Source: Sphingomonadales bacterium (GTDB lineage: Bacteria > Pseudomonadota > Alphaproteobacteria > Sphingomonadales > Kordiimonadaceae). From it: a stretch of DNA of 64,000 nt. The position numbers were made by a program, and so were the translations under genes. Numbering within the stretch: the stretch's first letter is position 1; every line of letters begins with the position of its first letter. This document shows, in pieces, positions 30,122-38,550 of the stretch. A model generated the notes under the pieces. The model saw nothing but the letters and a program-made list of their open reading frames with translations. It did not search any database and was not told the DNA's origin. Where the stretch lies: positions 1 through 64,000 of the forward strand of contig JAALKD010000013.1 in assembly GCA_011088215.1 (NCBI GenBank). Reading direction: 5' to 3'.

Positions 30122-31843
30122 ATGCGATTGATATCATTGGTGTTAACGGTTGGTTTGGGCGTATCAGCGCAGTCTGGCATGGCCCGCGATGAGCCCGCAG
30201 GTGTTAAAAGGTTTGACGCCGTTGACCGTAGTTTTTCCATATCGAAAGAATTGGGCGTCAGTGACAAACGCAAGCGGTTGGACCAGTGGCTGGAAACCGC
30301 TCCCCCGGAAAATATTCCGCTCAAAAAAGAGCTGGCACGGCAATATAATATTTTGCCGCCGCCCTATTTGTTTGATCTGGCCGAACGGAGCTTTTCCGCA
30401 GATGTAAGGGCTGCTCTGGAATGGTATTGGCTTGGCCATATTCGAGCGAGAATGGATGCCGTGCTGTGCGCAGATGCCAGTGCGGTAGATGCGGTTGCTT
30501 ACTTACCGGCTCGGGCAAGAACAGTTACCAAATATATACGTACCAACCCCAATTTGGCGGGTGAAGTGGGTGAGAAAACTCTCGCGCGAACGGATCTGCG
30601 CGATAGTCAGGCTTCACCCTGGTGGATTTGTTCTCGCGGCAGCGACGCCCAGCCGAACACAGATCCGCTGTCCTGGCTGGTGCCTCAGGATGAAATGTCG
30701 AACCGTTATGCGGGATTGATGGCAGAGACCAAACAGATGTTCGATGAAATGCGTCGTCCGATGGATGATCAAATAGCCGCTCTGACGCCAGCTATTGCGC
30801 CCATTGTTGTTGCCACGCGCCGCAGCATCACCAACGTGCTTTGGTCGCGCTCGCGTGGCTTGCTTATGAGCGAAGCGATGCAGCGAAAAGCAGGCAGGTT
30901 ATTGCTTTGGGACGGTGGCAGGCCACTGGCAATTGCGAACGATGTTGGCGGCTCCAATCTGTATGTTGCTGGTGATTTTGTTTCATACCGAACCCGGGCA
31001 CCCAACGGTGCGCGCCGCGCCCTTGATTCAGGAGCACCAAGAACACTGCGCTATAAGGGCGGCTTGTTGGGCCAAGACCTGCGGCAATATTCCCACAGTT
31101 ATAGTAGCGCTCGGCTTTCACCGGGTGGTTTTCAGCGTGCCCGGGCGGACAAACTTGGTTTTGCGCCCTGGAGTCAAAACTCCCTGACCTGTGAATGGAC
31201 GAACGCTGATCAGGCGGAGAAAGCCAGTTTTGATGCCGTAAAAACTGTCGAGTTGGGATCGGCCGCGTTGGGTCAGCCACATGGGTTTCTGGAATCCACA
31301 TCACACGGCACGTTTTTTTACGCCTCCCGCAATGCAAAGCCTGTTCAGGTTTCTGACAAGCAGTTCCCGTTAAAATGTATGAAGTTCATTCGGTTTCTGA
31401 ATGCTATTCACATGGTTGCTTGCCCGATTTCTTATGTGACATTTTCCGGTGATCCGGTGAATCATGATTTGATGGCTGTATCGTTATTGAAATTGGGTGA
31501 AGATAAGCCAGCTCTGGAACAGCGCGACCTACCACCTATTCCCGGTGAGCGCGGCGAGACCCAAACGTTGATCACAAAGACCGGTATCGTTCGGTTGATG
31601 AAGAGCCGATATACGCCTGTGCAAAAACGGCCAGGCGGCCTCTATTGGTTTGGCTGGCCTGGCGACGACCCGGGCGATGACGAGCCCAAAAAAATCTGGG
31701 AAGGATATCCGGATCAGGCCGATGTTAGTGACGATGGCTGCAAAATTGCGCTCTCGACGATCAAAAGTGCCGCCAGCATTGGCCGCGACCGTAGTGTTTT
31801 GGTGCTTGATATTTGTGAGGCAACGCTAAAGCCAGCCGAATAG
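30122..31843 (+). CDS. Secreted protein of unknown function
   Basis: Signal-like MRLISLVLTVGLGVSAQSGMA; no family recognised. Confidence 0.6.
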   Translation: MRLISLVLTVGLGVSAQSGMARDEPAGVKRFDAVDRSFSISKELGVSDKRKRLDQWLETAPPENIPLKKELARQYNILPPPYLFDLAERSFSADVRAALEWYWLGHIRARMDAVLCADASAVDAVAYLPARARTVTKYIRTNPNLAGEVGEKTLARTDLRDSQASPWWICSRGSDAQPNTDPLSWLVPQDEMSNRYAGLMAETKQMFDEMRRPMDDQIAALTPAIAPIVVATRRSITNVLWSRSRGLLMSEAMQRKAGRLLLWDGGRPLAIANDVGGSNLYVAGDFVSYRTRAPNGARRALDSGAPRTLRYKGGLLGQDLRQYSHSYSSARLSPGGFQRARADKLGFAPWSQNSLTCEWTNADQAEKASFDAVKTVELGSAALGQPHGFLESTSHGTFFYASRNAKPVQVSDKQFPLKCMKFIRFLNAIHMVACPISYVTFSGDPVNHDLMAVSLLKLGEDKPALEQRDLPPIPGERGETQTLITKTGIVRLMKSRYTPVQKRPGGLYWFGWPGDDPGDDEPKKIWEGYPDQADVSDDGCKIALSTIKSAASIGRDRSVLVLDICEATLKPAE

Positions 31844-31860
31844 CTTCAACGCACTCGTTG

Positions 31861-32733
31861 TTAGCAAAAATTTTCAGTGAACAAATTGACCAATAGATCA
31901 GCGGTACGACGGATGTGGGGGCGGCGGTTTATATCGTCCGGTAGCACCAGCCAAATTTGACTATTTCCAGGCACAAACGGTTCGCTAACACGCGTAAGTG
32001 CTGGGTCTACATCACCCGCAAAGCAGGGTATTACTGCCAGAACACCACCACTTTTAACTGCATCCAACAGGTTAACTGATGCAGAACAGCGAACAATAGG
32101 GCTGCGAACACCCTGGTCTATTAACCATTTGGATGTGGCAAAGTGGTCCAATTCCTGAGCCAGCATCGCCCAGTTGAAATTGTTGAACCGCTGGTTGCCA
32201 AAAGCATCTTGCCGGTCGGCTACCAGCGTGTCGGCGCCGTAGACTGCGTATGTCTAACTGGGCAAGCGCTTTACTCGCATTCGGCCCTTGTCTGGCCGCA
32301 TGGTTCTAATGGCAATGTCGGCCTCGCGGCACGGGATATCAGCAAAGAGGGCACTTGAGACAATATCGATATGGCGCTCAACCGGATCACCGACAATGGA
32401 ACCGATGCGACGCGATAGAAAGCTGGCAACCCAAGGGCCGCAGGCAATGCGCACCGTTGGTGTTGCAACCGTTTGCTCCGTTGGACGGCGAATTTGCTCC
32501 GCGGCATGCATCATTTCATCTAGCACCGGGTTAAGGCGCAACGCGGCTGGGGTGGCCATGACACCGTCCGGGGTTACATCAAATAAGGTTTCGCCCAGTT
32601 CGTCCTCAAGTGATTTGATTTGCCGGCTAACCGTTGGTTGACTGATACGTAGCTGACGCGCGGCACCAGAGAAGCTTTCGCTTTCAAGTACAGCTTTCAA
32701 CACCCTGAGTTTTTGCCAGTTGACAGTATTCAT
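31861..32733 (-). pseudogene. LysR-family regulator with in-frame TAG
   Basis: VLKAVLESESFSGAARQLRISQPTVSRQIKSLEDELG; frame continues past TAG (32254-32256): KRLPS*TYAVYGADTLVADRQDAF... Confidence 0.85.
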
Positions 32734-32763
32734 AATTGTTTAGGTATCGTCATTATTGATGAT

Positions 32764-32795
32764 TGTCATTCAATATTTTTTATCAGTAAATGACA
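32764..32795. promoter_or_regulatory. Inverted repeat TGTCATT-N18-AATGACA upstream of lysR
   Basis: Perfect 7-bp arms in the divergent intergenic region. Confidence 0.45.
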
Positions 32796-32906
32796 GTCTA
32801 AGGCAAGCAACAGGGTGCAGGTTGGAATTGCGACCATTGCGGCTGCCCGCAGCCTTGTGTCATAGCCAATGGGTTAATTGTTTTTGGGATAATTTGGGAG
32901 AACACT

Positions 32907-33234
32907 ATGTCACGGAACTTCAAACACTTACTGGTAGGAGTTGCTGGTCTGACAGCAGCGTGGTCGTCGGCGAGCAGCGCACAGGAGATGCGGCCCGCAC
33001 TCACAGCGGCCTCGGCCAAAGCCATTGTCGCTGGCTGCGAGGCATTTCCCGGCGATTGGCCACGCTCCCAACATCGCGATTTTTGAAGGTGGCGAAGCTA
33101 TTTTCACCGCAGACGGCACACATATCGGCGGTGTCGGTGTGTCGGGTGCCCGTGGTTCTGAAGATGCCGAATGTGCAAGGGCCGGACTGGATGCGGCTGG
33201 GCTAATGTATGCCACGCCGCCAGCAGCTAACTAA
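32907..33234 (+). pseudogene. GlcG/HbpS-like (heme-binding family) secreted protein, internal deletion plus frameshift
   Basis: MSRNFKHLLVGVAGLTAAWSSASSAQEMRPALTAASAKAIVAGCEAF then, in another frame, GHAPNIAIFEGGEAIFTADGTHIGGVGVSGARGSEDAECARAGLDA. Confidence 0.68.
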
Positions 33235-33272
33235 CGTCTATCCATAGCTATAAATCATCAAGGGAAGTCCAA

Positions 33273-34190
33273 ATGAAAATACTCAATATACTGTTTGCTG
33301 TATGTGTTTCCGCGCTTGGACTTTCCGCTTCGCTCGCTGCTCAGGCTGAAAATGGGTGGCGTCAACTGCAGGCGATCAGTGCTGACGGAACCGCTATCGC
33401 CTATTATGTTAAAGGCAATAGCGGCGGTGTGCCGCTATTGGTGATATCTGGTGGCCCCGGCAGCAATCACCGCTATATGCGGGTGGGTGGGAGTTTTGAT
33501 GCGCTTAGCAAGTCGCGCCGTGTGGTTATGTTTGACCAGCGGGGCACGTCAAATTCTGGCGCGGTAACCGGGTTGCCCCGCTTGATACAATGGGCGGACG
33601 ATGTTGAGGCAATCAGAACCGCGCTTGGGGTTTCACACCTAGACCTTTTGGGGCATTCGTTTGGCGGCATAGTGTCGATGGCCTACGCGGACAAATATCG
33701 AGCACAGGTAAATTCCATCATGTTTGTCAACTCCACAGCGGCGTCGATTAAGGCAACCGGCAGTATTCTCGCACAGGTGTTTCCTGATAGAATAGAAGAG
33801 TGGCAGCAGACGAGACAAGCGCTAAGCTCCCGCTTTAAGGCTAGTGAAATTGAAGTGTTTACCTCGATGGAATTTGTTGACCTGCCAAAGGGCGAAGCCT
33901 TTATCGAAGCAATTAAAGATTACACCTATAATATTGAAGTGAATAATGCGCTGAGGTTGGATATGGCCGAGCTGGATTACTCACAGTCAGTTAGCGGTTA
34001 CACCTTTCCGGTTTTGGTGCTTCATGGCCGCTATGATCCGGTTATTACGCCAGCAACAGCTTGGCAACTTCACAAATTGATACCGGGCTCAGAGATAGAA
34101 ATTCTGGCCGCTACAGGGCATTTGCCTTTTGCTGAGCGCTCAGATGCTTTTGTCCTTAGCATTGAACGGTTTTTGAACGACCAAAACTGA
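33273..34190 (+). CDS. Alpha/beta hydrolase (proline iminopeptidase-like), secreted
   Basis: PLLVISGGPGSNHRYM...LLGHSFGGIVSMAYA...HGRYDPVITP. Confidence 0.88.
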   Translation: MKILNILFAVCVSALGLSASLAAQAENGWRQLQAISADGTAIAYYVKGNSGGVPLLVISGGPGSNHRYMRVGGSFDALSKSRRVVMFDQRGTSNSGAVTGLPRLIQWADDVEAIRTALGVSHLDLLGHSFGGIVSMAYADKYRAQVNSIMFVNSTAASIKATGSILAQVFPDRIEEWQQTRQALSSRFKASEIEVFTSMEFVDLPKGEAFIEAIKDYTYNIEVNNALRLDMAELDYSQSVSGYTFPVLVLHGRYDPVITPATAWQLHKLIPGSEIEILAATGHLPFAERSDAFVLSIERFLNDQN

Positions 34191-34236
34191 TCGCTCACGC
34201 CTTTTTTCGGGCTCAGGACCTTTTGTGGCTTTGGCT

Positions 34237-34992
34237 CTACTTCCTTGCGGGTTTCTTGTGGATAGGCTCTCGTACTACGCCGTATTCGCCGCCCCATTTA
34301 TCAGTCATGGCGCTGCGGATATCCCACAATTCCGGGAAAAACCGATGTTTCGCACCCGACTGCAGCAAGTCAACTGGTCTGCCCTTCAGCGACTTGGAAC
34401 TGAGCCCGATTGAGCGATGTATCAAAAACAAATGGTTCCAACGGAACTTTTGGAACTGTTCGTCAAATTCGATCAGGGCCTCGGCAATTGCGTAGCGTCC
34501 ATCGTGACTGTATTTTTCGTCGTAAATGTCGGCGATCGTTAAACCGTCCGGCACCAGATAGGTGTCGCTGTATGCTTTCCACATATCCGGTGGCATTTTT
34601 AACAGCATGCGAAAACCGGGCGATTCCTGCCCGCTGCCATTGCCCAGCTGTAACCGGATTTCCTGATATTCTTTCGGCGACATCGTTTCCAGAACGTCCA
34701 GCTGGCTGGTCATCAACCGCTGCAGCATCGCAACCCGCGTCATCAGAGTTAATACCCGGTGCGTTTCGCCCTGCTCCAGATAGTCGATCACCTCAACCAG
34801 TGTGAAGGTCATCAACTTCATCCACAATTCTTCAACTTGGTGAACGATCTGAAACTGCAGCTCATCAGTGTTGCAAAGCTGGTTCAGTGGTTTTTGACAC
34901 GTCAATAGCTGATCGCATTTCAGGTAAACACCATAGTCGAGCATTTCAGGGTTTTCGATCCGGGCATAATATTTGTCACGGTTCATTTTCAA
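34237..34992 (-). CDS. kynA: Tryptophan 2,3-dioxygenase
   Basis: YGVYLKCDQLLTCQKPLN...DELQFQIVHQVEELWMKL...FRWNHLFLIHRSIG. Confidence 0.9.
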   Translation of the reverse strand: MKMNRDKYYARIENPEMLDYGVYLKCDQLLTCQKPLNQLCNTDELQFQIVHQVEELWMKLMTFTLVEVIDYLEQGETHRVLTLMTRVAMLQRLMTSQLDVLETMSPKEYQEIRLQLGNGSGQESPGFRMLLKMPPDMWKAYSDTYLVPDGLTIADIYDEKYSHDGRYAIAEALIEFDEQFQKFRWNHLFLIHRSIGLSSKSLKGRPVDLLQSGAKHRFFPELWDIRSAMTDKWGGEYGVVREPIHKKPARK

Positions 34993-35039
34993 TCCTCATG
35001 TAGGCGAGTGGAAAATAGGAATATAGGCTCTATCTCGGC

Positions 35040-35083
35040 GAACATTGTTCTTTTTATTTTGTGTTATACTTTCTATAAAGAAC
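35040..35083. promoter_or_regulatory. Palindrome GAACATTGTTC and inverted repeat GTTCTTT...AAAGAAC
   Basis: Dyads in the kynA/Lrp-family divergent promoter region. Confidence 0.5.
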
Positions 35084-35118
35084 GATAGTCTTCAAAATAG
35101 CAGATTATTGGAACAATT

Positions 35119-35574
35119 ATGGATGCAACAGACTTGAAAATCCTGGCAGCATTGGAGGGCAATGGCCGGATTTCCTTTACTGAGCTGGGTGAAAAAATAG
35201 GCCTGAGCAAAACACCCTGCTGGACTCGCGTGAAGGAGCTGGAGGCATCCGGCGTGATCGAGGGTTACAGCGCACGGTTATCGCCTCAGGAACTGGATTT
35301 GGGCATTCGTGCGCTTGTGCATGTGGTTGTTGGCTTTGACCGTTATCAGGCATTCGAGGACGCAATCATTCAGCACCGGTCGGTCAGATGTTGCCACGCA
35401 GTGACCGGAGAATATGACTATATTTTGGAGGTGTTGGCACCGGACATCTCGGCGCTGGATGAATTGTTGCGGCTAGAACTGAGCCGCCTGCCGGGTGTAT
35501 CGCGGTTCAACACGTCGATAACCACCCGCATGATCAAGGAAGCGGGCAGCTATTGCAGCATGTTGCCGCCGTGA
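35119..35574 (+). CDS. Lrp/AsnC-family transcriptional regulator
   Basis: MDATDLKILAALEGNGRISFTELGEKIGLSKTPCWTRVKELEASGVIEGY. Confidence 0.95.
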   Translation: MDATDLKILAALEGNGRISFTELGEKIGLSKTPCWTRVKELEASGVIEGYSARLSPQELDLGIRALVHVVVGFDRYQAFEDAIIQHRSVRCCHAVTGEYDYILEVLAPDISALDELLRLELSRLPGVSRFNTSITTRMIKEAGSYCSMLPP

Positions 35575-35586
35575 TGGTCTGCCACA

Positions 35587-36939
35587 TTAAAAAGTCAGTG
35601 AAAATGCGGCCCCGCCGCCTTCCCTTTCCGACAGGCTAACCGCGCCGCCGTGTGAAATCATAACCTGCCGAGTGAGCGCCAATCCAACCCCGCTACCTGC
35701 ACGCTTGGTGGTGAAAAAAGGTACAAATATCTGTTTGGCAATATCGACCGGAATACCGGGACCGTTGTCAGCAATTTCTATTGCCACTCTGCCGCGTTTA
35801 TTCAGCCGGGCAAACAGCCATACGGTTGCATCTTTCTTGCCTGCCAGTGCCTGCCCGGCATTTTTTAGCATGTTGATCAATATTTGCTCCAACATATCGC
35901 TGTCAGCAGAGACATCCAGTTCTGCCGGTTCAACTGACGTCAGCAATTTAATACCTTCAGTTTGCCATTCTTCACGGAATAGCCGTTCCATAGTGTCGAA
36001 TAAGTCCTGCAGGCGAACCAAAGTGCGCTCAGGCGGTGGCAGACGGGTTAAGCTGCGATAGCTGGAGACAAACTGATTGAGCCGGTCGGAACGGCGGGCG
36101 ACGGTGTTTACCGCGTCTTTAACGTCGCCCAGTTCTGCAACAACTTCGGGGTTGTTTTCAACCTTGCTTGCGGCATCATCTACCAGGTCAACCGCCGTTT
36201 TTGCCAGCGACGCCACCGGCGTGATCGAATTCATAATCTCATGGGTCAAAACACGCACAAGGTCTTGCCACGCTTGCAGTTGGGCCAGGTCCAGCTCGGA
36301 CTGGATATTTTGCAGGCTAAATAGTTTTTCCGGCGTACTGTCGATGATGATTTTTGATGCGGCCAGCATCATTTGCTGTTCCACACCGTCGGCATCAAAG
36401 GCAACCAATCGCCTTTCCCCGGGCTCAATAGCGGCAACCTCTTTCTGGAACTCTTCGCCGAACTGTGCCAGTTGGTTCAGGTGCGTTGCCGGCGTTGTGC
36501 CAAACAGCCGCCGCGCCGCGTTGTTCCATATATTCAGCGAGCCATTGGAGTGCAGCGACAGAAGTGGTACTGGCACATGCTCGATTAGGGCTTTCAGGTG
36601 GCGCAGTTCCTTTTCTTTGGTTGCCCGGACTTCCTGAAAACGGGTAAGAATATCGGTGAAGGTGTCGCCCAGTTCGCCGAAACCTGCACCCAAATCCCGC
36701 ATGCGAAATCGTTGGCTGAAATCGGCGTAGCGCGCCGCGTCGAGAAACCGCGAAATTTCTGCATTTGTGCGTTTAACAAACTGAAATACTTCAGCCGTCA
36801 AAAATACCAGTACGCAAAAGGTCAGAAATGTCGCTGCGTGGTAGCCGGGCACGGAAAACAGATAACTCAGCCCCATCAGGGTGAGCATGATAAGCACCAG
36901 CCGTCCGGCCAGCAGAAAGCTGAAACGCCTAAAGCCCAT
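35587..36939 (-). CDS. Sensor histidine kinase (NtrY-like)
   Basis: Two TM segments; HEIMNSITPVASL H-box; EQILINMLKNAGQAL; DNGPGIP; GSGVGLALTRQ. Confidence 0.93.
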   Translation of the reverse strand: MGFRRFSFLLAGRLVLIMLTLMGLSYLFSVPGYHAATFLTFCVLVFLTAEVFQFVKRTNAEISRFLDAARYADFSQRFRMRDLGAGFGELGDTFTDILTRFQEVRATKEKELRHLKALIEHVPVPLLSLHSNGSLNIWNNAARRLFGTTPATHLNQLAQFGEEFQKEVAAIEPGERRLVAFDADGVEQQMMLAASKIIIDSTPEKLFSLQNIQSELDLAQLQAWQDLVRVLTHEIMNSITPVASLAKTAVDLVDDAASKVENNPEVVAELGDVKDAVNTVARRSDRLNQFVSSYRSLTRLPPPERTLVRLQDLFDTMERLFREEWQTEGIKLLTSVEPAELDVSADSDMLEQILINMLKNAGQALAGKKDATVWLFARLNKRGRVAIEIADNGPGIPVDIAKQIFVPFFTTKRAGSGVGLALTRQVMISHGGAVSLSEREGGGAAFSLTF

Positions 36940-38353
36940 GTTTTTCCATCCTGCGATACAGTGCCGCCCGGGTAATTCCCAGCTCTTTTGCAGCGTGGCT
37001 AATATTGTAGCGGTGTTTCTTCAGTGCACCGGCGATAGCACCTTTCTCAATGCGCTCCAAATTGAGGTCATCGCTCTCAGTTGGTTTCGCAGTAGCGTGG
37101 TTGTTATCGCCTGACAGCGATCGTTCGGTCGGTGGCGGGCTCACGCCGGATGGGCCCATCTGGAAATCCTCGGCCGCGAAGGCGTCGTTGTCTGAAAGAA
37201 TAACCGCCCGCTCAATGGCGTGGCGCAGTGCGCGAACATTGCCGGGCCAGTTATAGTGGGTCATCGCTGACAGCGCGTCCGGCGCAAATTCTTTCTCGGG
37301 CTTGTCATATTTTCGGCAGTATAGCTCGCTATAGTGGCGGGCAATCTCTGGAATATCCTGCTGTCGGTCCCGAAGCGGGGGCACATGTACTTCCACAGTA
37401 TTGAGGCGGAACAACAAGTCCTGGCGAAAAATAGCTTCATCTTTGAGTTTGCCGAGGGCAACGTTTGTTGCGGCAATGACTCGAATGTCAATATCAATAG
37501 GCGTTCCTGAGCCCACTGGTACCACCTGCCGTGTTTCCAGAACAGTCAACAGTTTTGCCTGTAGATGCAGTGGCAGATTGCCAATCTCGTCCAAGAATAA
37601 GGTGCCGCCATCTGCTGCTTGCAACCGGCCGATCCGGTCCTCCCGCGCGTCGGTAAAAGCGCCTTTTTTGTGGCCGAACAGTTCGGACTCGAACAGTGAT
37701 TCCGGCACTGCGCCTAAGTCGACCGCCATGAATATATTTTCTGCCCGTTTGGACAGACGGTGCAGCTCACGGGCGACCAGTTCCTTGCCAGTGCCGTTTT
37801 CTCCCAAAATAAGTACGTTGGCATCGGTGGGAGCTGTGCGCGCGATAATTGACAATACTTCTGCAATTGCCGGGCTATTACCAAGTATGGGCTGTTTGGG
37901 TTCACTGGCCACAGCAGCAAGCGCCCGGTTGGTCTTTTTTAACTTGTCGGCTTCACTGCGGGTTCGCCGCAGTTTCACACTGGTGGACAAAGTGGCCACC
38001 AGCTTCTCGTTTTGCCATGGCTTGGCGACAAAATCGGTTGCGCCCTGTTTCATTGCTTCGACCGCAACATTCACGCCGCCGTGCGCGGTGATCATGATAA
38101 CAATTGACCGCGGATCGATCTTGAGAATTTCTCCTAACCAGTGAAATCCCTGTTCGCCCGAAGATTCGCCGGGCCCAAAGTTCATATCGAGCAGGATTGC
38201 GTCAAACACATGGGCTTTCATCAGCACCGGAATGTCTTCTGGATTGCTGCAGGTAATGACAGTGTCAAAATGGCGTTTGAGCAGCAGTTTAACTGCAACG
38301 AGAATATCCTCATCGTCGTCAACAATTAAAATAGAGCCAGTTTGTTGCAGCAT
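36929..38353 (-). CDS. Sigma54-dependent NtrC-family response regulator
   Basis: REC domain ILIVDDDEDI; AAA+ GENGTGKELVAR; GAFTDA loop; Fis-type HTH. Start ATG 38353 (MLQQTGSILIVDDDE) preferred. Confidence 0.95.
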   Translation of the reverse strand: MLQQTGSILIVDDDEDILVAVKLLLKRHFDTVITCSNPEDIPVLMKAHVFDAILLDMNFGPGESSGEQGFHWLGEILKIDPRSIVIMITAHGGVNVAVEAMKQGATDFVAKPWQNEKLVATLSTSVKLRRTRSEADKLKKTNRALAAVASEPKQPILGNSPAIAEVLSIIARTAPTDANVLILGENGTGKELVARELHRLSKRAENIFMAVDLGAVPESLFESELFGHKKGAFTDAREDRIGRLQAADGGTLFLDEIGNLPLHLQAKLLTVLETRQVVPVGSGTPIDIDIRVIAATNVALGKLKDEAIFRQDLLFRLNTVEVHVPPLRDRQQDIPEIARHYSELYCRKYDKPEKEFAPDALSAMTHYNWPGNVRALRHAIERAVILSDNDAFAAEDFQMGPSGVSPPPTERSLSGDNNHATAKPTESDDLNLERIEKGAIAGALKKHRYNISHAAKELGITRAALYRRMEKHGL

Positions 38354-38381
38354 ATATCGCCCTTTATACCATTTTCCTGTA

Positions 38382-38442
38382 TGTTCGGAACCGTACACAA
38401 AGTGTTCGAAATCGTACAGAGCTTTATGTTCAAAATCGAACA
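38382..38442. promoter_or_regulatory. Three 16-bp palindromic sites, candidate enhancer sites
   Basis: TGTTCGGAACCGTACA (38382-38397), TGTTCGAAATCGTACA (38403-38418), TGTTCAAAATCGAACA (38427-38442). Confidence 0.82.
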
Positions 38443-38446
38443 TTGG

Positions 38447-38465
38447 AGTATAAAGTCTTTATACT
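38447..38465. promoter_or_regulatory. Perfect 19-bp palindrome
   Basis: AGTATAAAG T CTTTATACT between enhancer sites and sigma54 promoter. Confidence 0.7.
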
Positions 38466-38480
38466 TCATATGCTTAATAA

Positions 38481-38496
38481 TTGGCATAGCCTTTGC
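38481..38496 (+). promoter_or_regulatory. Sigma54 -24/-12 promoter
   Basis: TTGGCATAGCCTTTGC: GG-N10-GC spacing, immediately upstream of the transporter operon. Confidence 0.82.
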
Positions 38497-38550
38497 TCCT
38501 GTGGGGGTAAGAACAGAAACCGCCTTAAGGTGGAAGAGAAAGAAAAAGCA

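Noticed and set aside
38382-38442. Spaced palindromes considered as a CRISPR-like array
   Set aside because: Only three 16-bp units with 5-8 bp gaps, no spacers of normal length and no cas genes; regulatory sites fit far better.
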